NCBI RefSeq assembly: GCF_024490875.1
Contig: NZ_JACCLX010000008.1
Location: 1 to 64,000, forward strand
Origin: Methanocaldococcus sp.
GTDB lineage: Archaea > AGJL01 > Methanococci > Methanococcales > Methanocaldococcaceae
Direction of reading: 5' to 3'
Length of the DNA: 64,000 nucleotides
A model generated the notes under the pieces. The model was not told where the DNA came from, did not search any database, and saw only the letters and a program-made list of their open reading frames with translations. Every line of letters starts with the position of its first letter. The first letter of the stretch is position 1. The position numbers and the translations under genes were made by a program. Positions 35,631 through 44,998 of this stretch are shown here, one piece after another.

Positions 35631-36737
35631 ATGAGATACAAGAAAGTTCCAGTTAAAAAGATTGTTAATAAAATAATTGATGAGTGTGATGTAATTTTAT
35701 TGGTCTTAGATGCAAGAGATCCAGAGATGACAAGGAATAGAGAATTAGAAAATAAAATTAAAAACAAAGGGAAAAAATTAATTTATGTATTAAATAAGGC
35801 AGATTTAGTTCCTAAGGAGATTTTAGAAAAATGGAAAAATGTATTTGGAGAAAATACTGTATTTATCTCTGCTAAAAGAAGATTGGGAACTAAGATACTA
35901 AGAGATATGATAAAAAAATCTCTAAGAGAGATGAACAAAAAAGAGGGAAAAGTTGGAATTGTTGGCTATCCTAATGTCGGAAAGTCATCTATAATTAACG
36001 CATTAACTGGAAAGAGAAAGGCATTAACTGGTTCAATAGCAGGATTAACAAAAGGAGAGCAGTGGGTTAGATTAACAAAAAATATTAAACTTATGGACAC
36101 TCCCGGAGTCTTAGAGATGAAGGATGAGGATGACTTAGTTATAAGTGGAGCATTGAGATTAGAAAAGGTAGAGAATCCAATTCCTCCTGCCTTAAAAATC
36201 TTAAAAAGAATAGATAATTTTGATAAGTCAATAGTAAGGGAATATTTCAATATTAACTATAAAGAGATTGATGAAGAGACACTAAAAAAGATAGGAGAAA
36301 AAAGAGGTTATTTAATAAAAGGAGGGGAAGTAGATTTAGTTAGAACAGCCAGAACAATTATTAAAGAATACCAAGATGGAAAGCTCAACTATTACAAAGT
36401 AGATTTAAAGAAGTATGGTCAAGATAGAAATAAGGATATTTCATTTATAACAAAGTATTTAAAAGATTTTCCATTTATTGAAGATGCTAAAATGATTATC
36501 ACTCATTTAAAAGACTTTAAAGAACTATATAAGAGAATAAAAAAACCTGTTTTAGGTTTTGAAGAAATAGATGGGAATATTGTTGTTATATCCTTTGGAG
36601 AAAAAACTAAAGATACTGGAAGGAAAAAAGTAGAAGATTTTTGTAAAAGTAAAAATATTGAGATTATTTCAAAGTTTGGAGATAAAATTGGTAATAATAA
36701 TATATATGTGGCTGTTGGGAGAAAAGTTAAAAAATAG
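35631..36737 (+). CDS. Circularly permuted GTPase (YlqF/RbgA-type)
   Basis: A 368-residue GTPase in which the motif order is rotated: NKADLVP (G4, about residue 55) and SAKRRLG (G5, about 82) come first, then GYPNVGKSSIINAL (G1, about 111-124), the T-rich switch LTGSIAGLTKG and DTPG (G3). That order marks the ribosome-assembly GTPases of the YlqF/RbgA/NOG2 group. The C-terminal 130 residues (NIVVISFGEKTKDTGRKKVE) are a separate domain of unknown fold. It probably acts in large-subunit maturation. The ATG at 35631 follows ATAGGTGATAATT. Confidence 0.87.
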   Translation: MRYKKVPVKKIVNKIIDECDVILLVLDARDPEMTRNRELENKIKNKGKKLIYVLNKADLVPKEILEKWKNVFGENTVFISAKRRLGTKILRDMIKKSLREMNKKEGKVGIVGYPNVGKSSIINALTGKRKALTGSIAGLTKGEQWVRLTKNIKLMDTPGVLEMKDEDDLVISGALRLEKVENPIPPALKILKRIDNFDKSIVREYFNINYKEIDEETLKKIGEKRGYLIKGGEVDLVRTARTIIKEYQDGKLNYYKVDLKKYGQDRNKDISFITKYLKDFPFIEDAKMIITHLKDFKELYKRIKKPVLGFEEIDGNIVVISFGEKTKDTGRKKVEDFCKSKNIEIISKFGDKIGNNNIYVAVGRKVKK

Positions 36738-36755
36738 GTTAGGTATTTAGATAAA

Positions 36756-37013
36756 TTATCGCATGTTTTTATTATTTTTAAGAATTTCCTTTATTTCATA
36801 TAGCGTATCTTTCATCTCAATTAAAATCTTTTTATGTTCTTCTAACTCGCTAAATATAAACTTAATATACTTCACTCCTTCATCCAACTTTTTATTTAAC
36901 TCTATTAAATCATCTGCCGATATTCTATTAATGCCCTCTGGAAACTCAATATAGGTATTCAATGCTCTTTCCTCAATCTTCTCTATTTTTATAAGGTTAT
37001 CTTTTTTAGACAT
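36756..37013 (-). CDS. Small coiled-coil protein, unknown function
   Basis: An 85-residue hydrophilic protein. [20 protein letters not shown] and [20 protein letters not shown] give heptad-like spacing over residues 38-80, so a coiled coil is likely. No motif or signal peptide. The ribosome site is weak (no GGTGA within 12 bases), so the start is less certain. It converges with the GTPase gene and lies next to a repeat-bearing spacer. Confidence 0.5.
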   Translation of the reverse strand: MSKKDNLIKIEKIEERALNTYIEFPEGINRISADDLIELNKKLDEGVKYIKFIFSELEEHKKILIEMKDTLYEIKEILKNNKNMR

Positions 37014-37114
37014 ATTTTTAACTCATAAGTCGTTGCCATATTTTTACCTCTCTATATAACATGTTTCCATCCTGGTATACCTCCCATATTAAGCATGCTT
37101 TTTTAATTTAGGGT

Positions 37115-37145
37115 ATAGGGCGGAGCCCCCTATTGGTATACCCCC
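37115..37145. repeat. GGTATACC hairpin repeat, copy A
   Basis: The unit reads ATAGGG-CGGAG-CCCCCTAT followed by TGGTATACCCCC. Its first part can fold into a short G/C-rich hairpin, and the second part contains the self-complementary GGTATACC. The same design occurs at 49034-49060 (same orientation) and 49246-49275 (opposite). Confidence 0.65.
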
Positions 37146-37628
37146 AGAGTATTCTATTTTTTATTTGTTATTCCTTGTTTTAATCCTTATTTTAATGGAC
37201 TACCGATTTAAACCCTACTAACTATTGCTTATTTTATACTCGAACTCTTATATAAATCTTTCTTTTAACACTCGATTTTTCTGACTGCCTGATTATCAAA
37301 GTATTTATAAGAGTAAGAAAGGTTGTGCTAACTATTTATAAATAAAATGAACAACCATAAGAAAAAATAAGCACAATAAGAAGAGATTTTATATAAAATA
37401 ACTCTTATCTAACAATGAAATACACAAAATAAAAACAAACAATCAAAATCTCTAAAAAATCTAAATTTTAATAGGAAAAAATTGGTAATACTTTTTACCA
37501 TTTTTCTAGTACCAAATCCAAACAACCCCTTTATAAAAGCAAGAAAGTAAAATTAATATTATTAATATGCATTATTAAAAAAGTTAATAAAATTTAAAGA
37601 AGCATAACTTATTTATATTTAAATTATA

Positions 37629-37654
37629 ATTTATCATTAAAGATAATGATAAAT
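37629..37654. promoter_or_regulatory. 26-bp palindrome at the ehbM promoter
   Basis: ATTTATCATT (37629-37638) and AATGATAAAT (37645-37654) are perfect reverse complements around a 6-base spacer. A TATA-like TTATTTATATTT lies at about 37608-37620, so the start of transcription should fall inside the palindrome. The ribosome site and ATG at 37668 follow 13 bases later. This is where an archaeal repressor would bind. No regulator is identified. Confidence 0.6.
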
Positions 37655-37667
37655 TACTGGTGGCATT

Positions 37668-38111
37668 ATGATTAAAAAAATAGCAAGAAAAAAATGTATT
37701 CACATTATGCTTGTTTATACTGGTGGATGTAATGGTTGTGATATTGAAGTAGTTAATGCAGTATTTTCTCCATTTTACGATGCTGAACAATATAATGTTT
37801 TTTTAACTTTTAATCCAAGAGAGGCAGATATTTTAGTAGTTTCTGGATGTGTAACTAAGTTTGTTGAAGAATCCTTAAGAAAGATTTATGAAAAAATTCC
37901 TGAGCCTAAGGCAGTTGTTGCTGTTGGTTCCTGTGCGTTAATGGGAGGAGTTTATAAAAATATAGGAGGAGATTTGGGAACTTCAGATTTTATAGCAGGA
38001 CCTGTTGAAAATATAATTCCAGTTGATGTTAAAGTGCCTGGCTGTGCTCCAAGACCTGAAGACATTATTGCTGGAATTGCCAAGGCAATTCATAAAGTTG
38101 TTGAAGGATGA
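37668..38111 (+). CDS. ehbM: Energy-converting hydrogenase B small subunit EhbM (NuoB-like)
   Basis: A 147-residue [NiFe]-hydrogenase small subunit of the short, membrane-complex kind. Cysteines for the proximal [4Fe-4S] cluster are in GGCNGCD (about 20-26), [17 protein letters not shown] and PGCAPRPED. In the Ehb complex it passes electrons from the [NiFe] subunit to ferredoxin, driven by ion flow, for biosynthetic CO2 fixation. The Ehb rather than Eha assignment rests on its being paired only with an NuoH-type gene, as ehb genes are scattered in this genus. The stop overlaps the downstream frame by 4 bases. Confidence 0.75.
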   Translation: MIKKIARKKCIHIMLVYTGGCNGCDIEVVNAVFSPFYDAEQYNVFLTFNPREADILVVSGCVTKFVEESLRKIYEKIPEPKAVVAVGSCALMGGVYKNIGGDLGTSDFIAGPVENIIPVDVKVPGCAPRPEDIIAGIAKAIHKVVEG

Positions 38112-38137
38112 AAACAACATATTTTGGGGGAAATATT

Positions 38138-39106
38138 ATGATTGAAGAAGTTATTTCAATTTTAGGAATTCCTTCATTGGCGTTTGTTATATCAACATAC
38201 ATTCCTGGAATTCAGAGAAAGATAGAGGCAAGAATTCAACAAAGAATAGGACCAAGTATATTAGCCCCTGGATTTTGGGCATTTTTTAAGTTTTTATTTA
38301 AAAAAGTTGATAATCCAGATGCCAATTTACCAAATTTGTATAATAGATTACCATTACTATCAATAGTTGTTTTATGGACTATATTGGCTATAACTTCACT
38401 TACAAGTTTTCATATTCTTTCAAATGAAATAGGAATTGTAGGACTTTTAAAGTTAGAGGAAATGATGTATATAATTCTCGGCTCTCTATCATTTTCAATT
38501 ATGGGTTGGAGAATGCCTTACATAGATGAATGTAAAGGAACTCCATTTATAAAAACTTTAAAAATATCATTAGAGCAGTTAGGGGCTGTAAGATGTTTTA
38601 AAATGATAACTATTGGTTCATTTCCATTTTACTTAGCAACATTTTTACCATTTATAAATAAGCATAGTATATTTTTAAAAGATATTGTTGGAGAGCCATT
38701 TTTATTTTCATTGGGAGGAATATTTGGGGCTATATGCTATTTCATTGGGTATATTATTATGGTTAAAGAATATCCTTTCTCAATAACTCACACTAAGGCA
38801 GATGTTATTGAGGGTCCAACACTGGAGTTAATGGCTAAGTATAGGGCATTATATTTAGCAAGTTATGAACTTCTTTTAATAACATTGGGTAGTTTATTCG
38901 CCACTTTATATTTAGGAATAGCCCCAGATGTTAGTAATCCAATAACTATAATTGAAAACTTTGCTATTGCATTAATATTCCCAATATTGGCGGCAATTGT
39001 TAGAGCATTTTCCCCTCTATTGTTATTTAAACAAATATATCCTATTTCATTTATAGCCACTCTATTTGGAGTTATTGGATTTATATTTGCATTGTTAGGA
39101 TGGTAA
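38138..39106 (+). CDS. ehbO: Energy-converting hydrogenase B membrane subunit EhbO (NuoH-like)
   Basis: A 322-residue membrane protein with about eight helices related to NuoH and HycD. GIQRKIEARIQQRIGPSILA (about 23-42) is the conserved cytoplasmic loop by which this subunit meets the hydrogenase module, and EYPFSITHTKADVIEGPTLE is the second family loop with conserved acidic residues. It carries ions across the membrane in the Ehb complex. I start at ATG 38138, preceded by TTTTGGGGGAAATATT; a start at 38108 overlapping the ehbM stop is possible but poorly placed relative to its ribosome site. Confidence 0.75.
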   Translation: MIEEVISILGIPSLAFVISTYIPGIQRKIEARIQQRIGPSILAPGFWAFFKFLFKKVDNPDANLPNLYNRLPLLSIVVLWTILAITSLTSFHILSNEIGIVGLLKLEEMMYIILGSLSFSIMGWRMPYIDECKGTPFIKTLKISLEQLGAVRCFKMITIGSFPFYLATFLPFINKHSIFLKDIVGEPFLFSLGGIFGAICYFIGYIIMVKEYPFSITHTKADVIEGPTLELMAKYRALYLASYELLLITLGSLFATLYLGIAPDVSNPITIIENFAIALIFPILAAIVRAFSPLLLFKQIYPISFIATLFGVIGFIFALLGW

Positions 39107-39113
39107 TTTAATT

Positions 39114-39554
39114 TTATAAAGATTTAGCAATTTTATATGGGATTATTGATAAAACTCCTAAAATTAAATATATAGTTATATCTTTAAATAAACTCCAATT
39201 TTTCCAATCTTCCAATCCAACCAAAAATCCAATAGCATTAGATAATAACAACAAAATAGATACTATTCCTATACCCAAACCAATGATTGAAGCAGTAAAT
39301 AAATAAGAAACTGCCTTTATATCTCCAATAACTGCTTTTTTTACTCCTAAAAAATAAGTTACTCCTATTGCCAATAATGCAAATCCTCCAAATACATCTC
39401 CTACAAATAATGGAAATTCTATCTTTATATTAAGTATTGAATTAGAAAAACCTATTAAAATTTCAATTATTCCTGAAGTTGAAAACAATGCTCCAAAGAT
39501 TAAAGATAATGCCAGTAAAGTATTTTTAACCTCTTTAATATTTTTTAGTTCCAT
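39114..39554 (-). CDS. Integral membrane protein, four helices (unknown)
   Basis: A 146-residue protein with four clear membrane segments (about residues 12-32, 50-70, 85-108, 125-142) and loops with Gly and Asp (FVGDVFGGFALLAIGVTYFL). The layout resembles small archaeal membrane proteins without assigned function; I do not name a family. It lies between ehbO (convergent) and feoB (same strand, 21 bases upstream), so it may be the last gene of the feo operon. Confidence 0.6.
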   Translation of the reverse strand: MELKNIKEVKNTLLALSLIFGALFSTSGIIEILIGFSNSILNIKIEFPLFVGDVFGGFALLAIGVTYFLGVKKAVIGDIKAVSYLFTASIIGLGIGIVSILLLLSNAIGFLVGLEDWKNWSLFKDITIYLILGVLSIIPYKIAKSL

Positions 39555-39575
39555 ATTTTAACACCTTTGAAATTA

Positions 39576-41612
39576 TTAAATAACTGAAAAGAGTTGCAAA
39601 ATTCCTGAGCCTACTACTGTTATTATTAATGCCACAATATAAGCCAATACAAGTTCATAGATTAAAGTAAATACTGCCCACTTCCAACCGATTTCCTGTT
39701 TTATTACTGCCAATGTCGCCAAACAAGGGGTATATATTAAACAGAATGCCATATATGCGTAGGCAGATACTGGAGTGAATACTTTCGATAAAATACTTAC
39801 TAAATTTTCTTCTCCTACTCCATATAAGACAGCCATAGAACCTACAACTACTTCTTTTGCTATGAATCCAAATACTAATGCTGAACACGCTCTCCAATCC
39901 CAACCCATCGGACTAAATATTGGAGTTAAAGTTTTTCCAATAATTGCTACATAAGATTTTTCAATAAGTTGTGGATTTTGTAATGCATCAACTACTAAGA
40001 ATCCTGAAGGACCATATACAGATAAAAACCAAACTAACATAACTCCAAATACTATAATAGTTCCTGCCTTCTTTAAAAAGTCATAAACTCTATCCCACGT
40101 GTTCATTAAAACTACATTTAAATTTGGGAGATGATAGGGAGGAAGTTCTACAATTAAAGGCATAGGAGATGATTTAAAAATAAACTTTCTAAATAAAACT
40201 GCTAAAATTAACGCTAAACACAATCCAAGGGCATACATACTTATAACAACCAAACCCTGATACTTTTGAAACAACGCCCCTGCAAAGAAGGCATAAATTG
40301 GCAATCTTGCAGAGCAAGACATCAAAGGATTTATTATAATGGTTAAAATTCTATCTTTCTCGTTTTCTATAGTTCTCGTAGCCATAATTGCTGGGACATT
40401 ACATCCAAAACCCATAACTAATGGAATTATTGCCTTTCCAGGCAAACCAAATTTGTTCATAATCCTATCTGCAATAAATGGAATCCTTGCCATATATCCA
40501 CTTTCCTCCAATAGAGAGAGAGCAAAAAACAAAAATGCCAATATTGGGAAAAATGTTAAAACAGCCCCAACTCCTGAAATAATTCCATCAGATAACAAGG
40601 AGGCAATAAATTTGTTTGGTATAGATGATTTAACAATGTCTGCTAAAACTCCAAATCCATAATTAATCATAGCAGAAAATGGAGCTGAAACATCAAAGGC
40701 AAATTTAAACAACATCCATAGCATTGGAATTAACAGTAAAATTCCCACTTTTTCGTCAGTTAAAACATCGTCAAGCATCTGAGTAGTTGTTAATTTTCCA
40801 GAAGTTTTCCTAACAACCTCACTGATGATTTTATCAATAATCTTATATCTTTCCTCAACTATTCCCAACTCTGGCTCTCCATATTTTTTAGATAATTCTT
40901 CCATTATTTTATTTAAAACTGAGTTTAATTCATTCCAAACTTTGCTATTTTTTATTAGTTCTTCTATATATTTATCTCTTTCAAGGAATTTTATAGCAAG
41001 ATACTTTAAATTGTATTTTTTTAAATTTTCATCCTTTTGCAAGATAGAGACAATTTTTTTTATGTATGGCTCTAATTTAGGATATTCAATTTTAGTAAAT
41101 TTTTTATTTTTTACAGCTTCTGAAATAACCTTTTTTAACTCTTCAATTCCCATCTTCTTTGCGGCGGATATTGGAACAACTCTAACCCCTAATAGCTTCT
41201 CTAATTTATTTATATCGATATTTATTCCAGATTTTTCTGCTAAATCCATTTTATTTAATGCTAACAATAGATTAGTGCCCATTTCCATTAACTGTAAAGT
41301 TAAATATAAATTTCTTTCCAAAGATGTGGCATCAACTATATTAACGACTAAATCTGGTTTTTCATTTAATATGTAATCCCTTGCAACGACCTCATCAATA
41401 GAGTTGGCAGTTAAACTATAAACTCCGGGTAAATCTACAACTTTAAATTTTTTTCCATTGTATGTAAATTCTCCTTCTTTTTTTTCAACAGTTACTCCGG
41501 GCCAATTTCCTATATATACATTCTCTCCAGTTAAGGCGTTAAATAATGTAGATTTACCTACATTTGGGTTTCCAATTAAGGCAATTTCATATTTATCTTC
41601 ATTATTAGACAT
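39576..41612 (-). CDS. feoB: Ferrous iron transport protein FeoB
   Basis: A 678-residue FeoB. The N-terminal G domain has GNPNVGKSTLFNAL (residues 14-27), VTVEKKEG (switch I region), DLPGVYSL (G3) and NKMDLAEK (G4), followed by a helical spacer domain. The C-terminal part (about 290-670) contains two Gate-type repeats with about 8-10 membrane helices and a Cys in MGFGCNVPAIMATRT. It imports Fe2+, regulated by GTP binding. feoA lies 21 bases upstream, and a divergent DtxR-type gene suggests iron control. Confidence 0.95.
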   Translation of the reverse strand: MSNNEDKYEIALIGNPNVGKSTLFNALTGENVYIGNWPGVTVEKKEGEFTYNGKKFKVVDLPGVYSLTANSIDEVVARDYILNEKPDLVVNIVDATSLERNLYLTLQLMEMGTNLLLALNKMDLAEKSGINIDINKLEKLLGVRVVPISAAKKMGIEELKKVISEAVKNKKFTKIEYPKLEPYIKKIVSILQKDENLKKYNLKYLAIKFLERDKYIEELIKNSKVWNELNSVLNKIMEELSKKYGEPELGIVEERYKIIDKIISEVVRKTSGKLTTTQMLDDVLTDEKVGILLLIPMLWMLFKFAFDVSAPFSAMINYGFGVLADIVKSSIPNKFIASLLSDGIISGVGAVLTFFPILAFLFFALSLLEESGYMARIPFIADRIMNKFGLPGKAIIPLVMGFGCNVPAIMATRTIENEKDRILTIIINPLMSCSARLPIYAFFAGALFQKYQGLVVISMYALGLCLALILAVLFRKFIFKSSPMPLIVELPPYHLPNLNVVLMNTWDRVYDFLKKAGTIIVFGVMLVWFLSVYGPSGFLVVDALQNPQLIEKSYVAIIGKTLTPIFSPMGWDWRACSALVFGFIAKEVVVGSMAVLYGVGEENLVSILSKVFTPVSAYAYMAFCLIYTPCLATLAVIKQEIGWKWAVFTLIYELVLAYIVALIITVVGSGILQLFSVI

Positions 41613-41633
41613 ACATTTTCACCATTTTTTGAA

Positions 41634-41855
41634 CTAAACTCTCTCAACAATTATTTTCATAGCCAAACCCTTTCCAACGGCTATATTACAACCTCTCACT
41701 GAGACAATTACTGGGCCATTCTGATTTCTGATAACCTTTAATTTACTCCCAATATTCAATCCCATACTACTTAATCTTTGAATTACGCCAAATCCTGCAT
41801 TAATACTCTTTACAATAACTGTTTCCCCTTCTTTAGCAAACGCTAACGGATACAT
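41634..41855 (-). CDS. feoA: Ferrous iron transport protein FeoA
   Basis: A 73-residue SH3-like protein (MYPLAFAKEGETVIVKSINA, LSSMGLNIGSKLKVIR, RGCNIAVGKGLAMKI) of the FeoA family, which interacts with FeoB. The start is taken at ATG 41855; an in-frame GTG three codons upstream would leave no room for a ribosome site. It is the first gene of the feoAB unit, divergent from the regulator gene at 41967, sharing a 111-base promoter region. Confidence 0.92.
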   Translation of the reverse strand: MYPLAFAKEGETVIVKSINAGFGVIQRLSSMGLNIGSKLKVIRNQNGPVIVSVRGCNIAVGKGLAMKIIVERV

Positions 41856-41941
41856 AGTTACCACAACGTTTATATATGATTAAAATTTTTAATTATAATT
41901 AAATTTTTTAAGTATGGTTAAATATTAAGTAACTATATAGG

Positions 41942-41953
41942 GGTATAAATACC
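41942..41953. promoter_or_regulatory. Palindrome in the feoA/DtxR divergent promoter
   Basis: GGTATAAATACC is a perfect 12-bp palindrome 13 bases before the regulator start codon, in the spacer between feoA and the DtxR-type gene. A self-regulating operator is plausible. The AT-rich setting makes short palindromes likely by chance, so this is tentative. A minus-strand TATA for feoA is seen near 41868-41878. Confidence 0.4.
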
Positions 41954-41966
41954 TTTCTGTGATACT

Positions 41967-42347
41967 ATGTCTCAAAGTATTGAAGATTACTTAGAAAAAA
42001 TATATATTTTTACTAAAGAAAATAAGAGACCTATAAAAACTACGGAATTAGCAAAGTTGTTAAATATAAAGCCATCAGCAGTTACAAGTATGGCACAAAA
42101 ATTAAGTAAGTTAGGATATGTTGAGTATGAGCCATATATAGGAATAACATTAACAAAAAAAGGATTAGATCTTGCCAAAAAAGTTTTAGATAAACATCAA
42201 ACTTTACAGACATTTTTAGAAAAATATTTAGGAATAGATAAAGAAATGGCGTCAAAAGAGGCGTGTAAATTAGAACATGCAATGTCTGATGAAGTTTTGA
42301 AAAAATTAAAGATATTTATGGAGGAACATAAGGATTTAGTTGAATAA
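41967..42347 (+). CDS. DtxR/MntR-family metal-dependent repressor
   Basis: A 126-residue regulator. An N-terminal winged helix (SIEDYLEKIYIFTKENKRPI, TTELAKLLNIKPSAVTSMAQ) is followed by the dimerisation/metal domain with KLEHAMSDEV (about 102-111), the E-x-x-H type metal ligands. There is no C-terminal SH3-like domain, as in MntR-size members. Adjacent and divergent to feoAB, so iron-responsive repression of iron uptake is the likely role. The ribosome site is GTGATACT. Fe2+ versus Mn2+ cannot be told from sequence. Confidence 0.85.
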   Translation: MSQSIEDYLEKIYIFTKENKRPIKTTELAKLLNIKPSAVTSMAQKLSKLGYVEYEPYIGITLTKKGLDLAKKVLDKHQTLQTFLEKYLGIDKEMASKEACKLEHAMSDEVLKKLKIFMEEHKDLVE

Positions 42348-42354
42348 TAAATAA

Positions 42355-43233
42355 TTATTCTTTCAATTTTTTACCAATTTTTTTTCCTAATTCAACTGCC
42401 TTATCAATATCTTTTACTTTACATTTTATTTCTCCACAGGCTTTTTTTATTTTATCGTTAATAATAACCCCTGCATCTAATTTTAATAACTCATCTTTTT
42501 CATCGTAAATTGCTAATGCACCCATCGGAACGCTACAACCTCCACCAAATTCATTTAAAGCTGTTCTTTCACATGTCGATTCTAAGTAAGTTTTTTCATC
42601 ATTTATTTTTTCTAATATTTTTCTTAAATTTTTGTCATCTTTTTTACAAGCAACGGCTATAATCCCTTGAGCAGGAGCTGGGAGAATATTTAGCCTTTTA
42701 TATTTGAAATCACTCAAATCAATTCCCAATCTTATTATTCCTGCCTCAGATAAGACAATAGCATCATATAAACCTTCTTTTAGTTTTCTTAATCTTGTAT
42801 CTACATTACCTCTGAGGAGTTTAAACTTTACATTTGGATATAGAAACTTTAAAAAAGCTCTCCTTCTTAAACTTGAAGTTCCTATAACTATTTCACTATC
42901 TTCATCAAAATCTTTATCTTTATTCCATATTAACAAATCATAGTAACTGTCTCTTTCTAAAACTGCTCCAATTATTAAGTTTTCATTCCACACAGTTGGA
43001 ATATCCTTTAAACTATGAACAGCTATGTCTATCTCATTATTTAATAATGCCAAGTCCAACTCTTTAGTAAAGACACCAATACCAATATCTGAGAGTTTTT
43101 TATTTAAAACTCTATCCCCAGTAGTTTTTATTATTTTTATTTCAACATCATAACCTAAATTTTTTAGTTTTTCAGATACTTTATTTGCCTGATATAATGC
43201 TAACTTACTGCCTCTCGTTCCTATTCTTATCAT
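42355..43233 (-). CDS. hemC: Porphobilinogen deaminase (hydroxymethylbilane synthase)
   Basis: A 292-residue enzyme that joins four porphobilinogens, on the way to F430, cobamides and haem-like tetrapyrroles. IGTRGSKLALYQANKV (3-18), VHSLKDIPT (about 73-81), GTSSLRRRAFL and RGNVDTRLRKL are family motifs. GGGCSVPMGA (about 229-238) holds the Cys that carries the dipyrromethane cofactor. It is followed by the divergent iron regulator (convergent stop 8 bases away), and dph6 lies 13 bases upstream on the same strand. Confidence 0.95.
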   Translation of the reverse strand: MIRIGTRGSKLALYQANKVSEKLKNLGYDVEIKIIKTTGDRVLNKKLSDIGIGVFTKELDLALLNNEIDIAVHSLKDIPTVWNENLIIGAVLERDSYYDLLIWNKDKDFDEDSEIVIGTSSLRRRAFLKFLYPNVKFKLLRGNVDTRLRKLKEGLYDAIVLSEAGIIRLGIDLSDFKYKRLNILPAPAQGIIAVACKKDDKNLRKILEKINDEKTYLESTCERTALNEFGGGCSVPMGALAIYDEKDELLKLDAGVIINDKIKKACGEIKCKVKDIDKAVELGKKIGKKLKE

Positions 43234-43245
43234 AGTTTCCCATTT

Positions 43246-43917
43246 TTATTCCTTATCAACCAATTTAGCTTTTTTTATATTGTATATTCCCCAAGTTTCA
43301 TGCCACTCAATCTCTGCTTCAACAACTTCAATTCTCTTTTTAAAAACAGGTGAATCAAATACAAATGTTTCTGCCTCTCCTCCTTCAAATGCCTTATGTA
43401 TCCCATACTTTTCGCAAATATTTAGTAGTTTATCAATATTATCCTTTGTTATTCTCTTTCCTAACCACTCTTTACCTAATCCATAGGCATAAACTCCAAC
43501 AATTCTCACATCGAAAAGATTACTTACAGTTCTTAAAATCCATTCTGGATCTTTATGCCACAATGGAGAAAAAGATTTTAATCCAAGTTCTTCACAAACT
43601 CTATCAATTCTTGATTTTTGATAGACACTTGCCACAGCTCCTGTAACAATTCCCTCAACATCTAACTTTTCCAAGCCTTTTTTTAAATCTTCAACTTCTT
43701 TCTCCTTCTCACCCTTTGTATAAATCTTTACAAGAGGTATTCCAACAGCCTTAGAACTGAGTTCAGTTAAATGCACATTTGGTATGTGGAACATATAACT
43801 TTCTTTATTCTCGCTCTCTACATTTACAAGATATTTCACATTAAATCCTTCCTTTAATGCCCAATATAATGCATAATTTGAATCTTTTCCTCCTGAATAT
43901 AGAACAGCAACATCCAT
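43246..43917 (-). CDS. Diphthine--ammonia ligase (Dph6-like PP-loop ATPase)
   Basis: A 223-residue PP-loop enzyme. [15 protein letters not shown] (6-20) binds ATP, and [18 protein letters not shown] (about 178-195) is the second signature of the Dph6/ATPBD4 family. It performs the last amidation in making diphthamide on elongation factor 2. Archaeal members cover just this domain. Ribosome site AGGTGATTATAA. Upstream of hemC on the same strand. Confidence 0.88.
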   Translation of the reverse strand: MDVAVLYSGGKDSNYALYWALKEGFNVKYLVNVESENKESYMFHIPNVHLTELSSKAVGIPLVKIYTKGEKEKEVEDLKKGLEKLDVEGIVTGAVASVYQKSRIDRVCEELGLKSFSPLWHKDPEWILRTVSNLFDVRIVGVYAYGLGKEWLGKRITKDNIDKLLNICEKYGIHKAFEGGEAETFVFDSPVFKKRIEVVEAEIEWHETWGIYNIKKAKLVDKE

Positions 43918-43957
43918 TTATAATCACCTAAAAATATTTAAAAATAAGAATTAAAAT

Positions 43958-44983
43958 TTAAGGATGTAACCCAACATTAAACAACCCTTCTTTTTCATCA
44001 AATCCAAACATTATATTCATGTTTTGTATTGCTTGCCCACTGGCTCCTTTAACTAAGTTATCTATTGCTGAAATAATAACTAATCTATTGTGTTCATCTA
44101 TCTCAAACCCACCAATATCGCAAAAATTCGTTCCTCTAACCCAAGTTAATTTAGGAATCTCTTCTGGAAATATTCTAATAAAAATTTCATCTTTATAAAA
44201 TCTCTCATAAATCTTAATTATATCTTCTCTATCCAAATTTTCAACTAAAAATGTGTGTGCTGTTGTCAAAATACCCCTTGTGATTGGAGCTAAGTGAGGA
44301 GTAAATGAAACTTTAACATTTCCAAGTTTTTTTAATTCTTTTTCTATTTCTGGTGTATGCCTATGAGTTGTTATTTTATATGGGTTTATATTTTCATTCA
44401 CATTAGGGAAATGGGTAGTTTCTGTTGGATTTATTCCTGCTCCACTGACTCCAGTTTTTGAATCAAATATAATTCTCTCCTCAATAATTCTTTCTTTTAC
44501 CAATGGTGCTACTGCTAAAATACATCCAGTAGGAAAACATCCGGGATTTGCTACTAATTGAGCCTCTTTTATTTCTTTTCTATGTAATTCAGGCAATCCA
44601 TAGGCAATTTTTGCATCTACAAGACCCTTATGCTTTATTTTGTAATACTTTTCATACAATGATATATCTTCAAATCTGTAATCGCCACTTAAATCTATAA
44701 CTTTAATTCCCCTCTCAATAAAATCTGGAACTATATTCATTGAAGCTCCGTGTGGTGTTGCAGTAAATATTAAATCTACATCAATTTTATCTAAATCATT
44801 AGTAAAATATAAATTTTCATACTTTTTAATTCCCTTTAAATAAGGATGAACTTTAAAAACATTTTTTCCCTCTTCTTTTCTTGAAGTTATATACTTTACC
44901 TCAACCTCCTTATGGTTTGACAACAATCTTAAGAGTTCCGCCCCTGTATATCCAGTAGCTCCAATTATAGATACTTCAATCAT
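43958..44983 (-). CDS. argC: N-acetyl-gamma-glutamyl-phosphate reductase
   Basis: A 341-residue NADPH-dependent reductase of arginine synthesis. [15 protein letters not shown] (8-22) binds [18 protein letters not shown] (about 144-157) holds the catalytic Cys, and [16 protein letters not shown] and [11 protein letters not shown] follow. In archaea lacking a dedicated LysW route it may also serve other acyl-phosphate substrates. It lies 15 bases downstream of an ArsR-type regulator gene and could be read through from it. Ribosome site GGTGATATT. Confidence 0.95.
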   Translation of the reverse strand: MIEVSIIGATGYTGAELLRLLSNHKEVEVKYITSRKEEGKNVFKVHPYLKGIKKYENLYFTNDLDKIDVDLIFTATPHGASMNIVPDFIERGIKVIDLSGDYRFEDISLYEKYYKIKHKGLVDAKIAYGLPELHRKEIKEAQLVANPGCFPTGCILAVAPLVKERIIEERIIFDSKTGVSGAGINPTETTHFPNVNENINPYKITTHRHTPEIEKELKKLGNVKVSFTPHLAPITRGILTTAHTFLVENLDREDIIKIYERFYKDEIFIRIFPEEIPKLTWVRGTNFCDIGGFEIDEHNRLVIISAIDNLVKGASGQAIQNMNIMFGFDEKEGLFNVGLHP

Positions 44984-44998
44984 AATATCACCAAAAAA

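Larger units (their letters stand above)
37014..37667. other. Gene-free spacer with hairpin repeat and ehbM promoter
   Basis: No coding frame stands out. It contains GGTATACC at 37074-37081 and the hairpin repeat at 37115-37145 (members of a family also found at 49 kb). A TATA-like sequence on the minus strand lies near 37250-37260. An inverted repeat TGGTAA-TACTT-TTACCA lies near 37483-37500, and the ehbM promoter with its 26-bp palindrome is at the right end. A short RNA read leftward from the 37255 promoter toward the hairpin would be possible but is only a guess. Confidence 0.5.

Noticed and set aside
37014-37667. CRISPR array or insertion sequence remnant
   Set aside because: No regular repeat units and no transposase-like frame; only a hairpin repeat and promoter-like sequences.
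37668-39106. Eha instead of Ehb hydrogenase pair
   Set aside because: eha genes usually form one long operon, while here only a NuoB-like and a NuoH-like gene stand together, as for scattered ehb genes. The sequence alone does not fully exclude Eha.
40825-41376. 183-residue hydrophobic frame opposite feoB
   Set aside because: Antisense to the FeoB G-domain/spacer region. The hydrophobic look comes from reading Lys/Glu-rich codons backwards.
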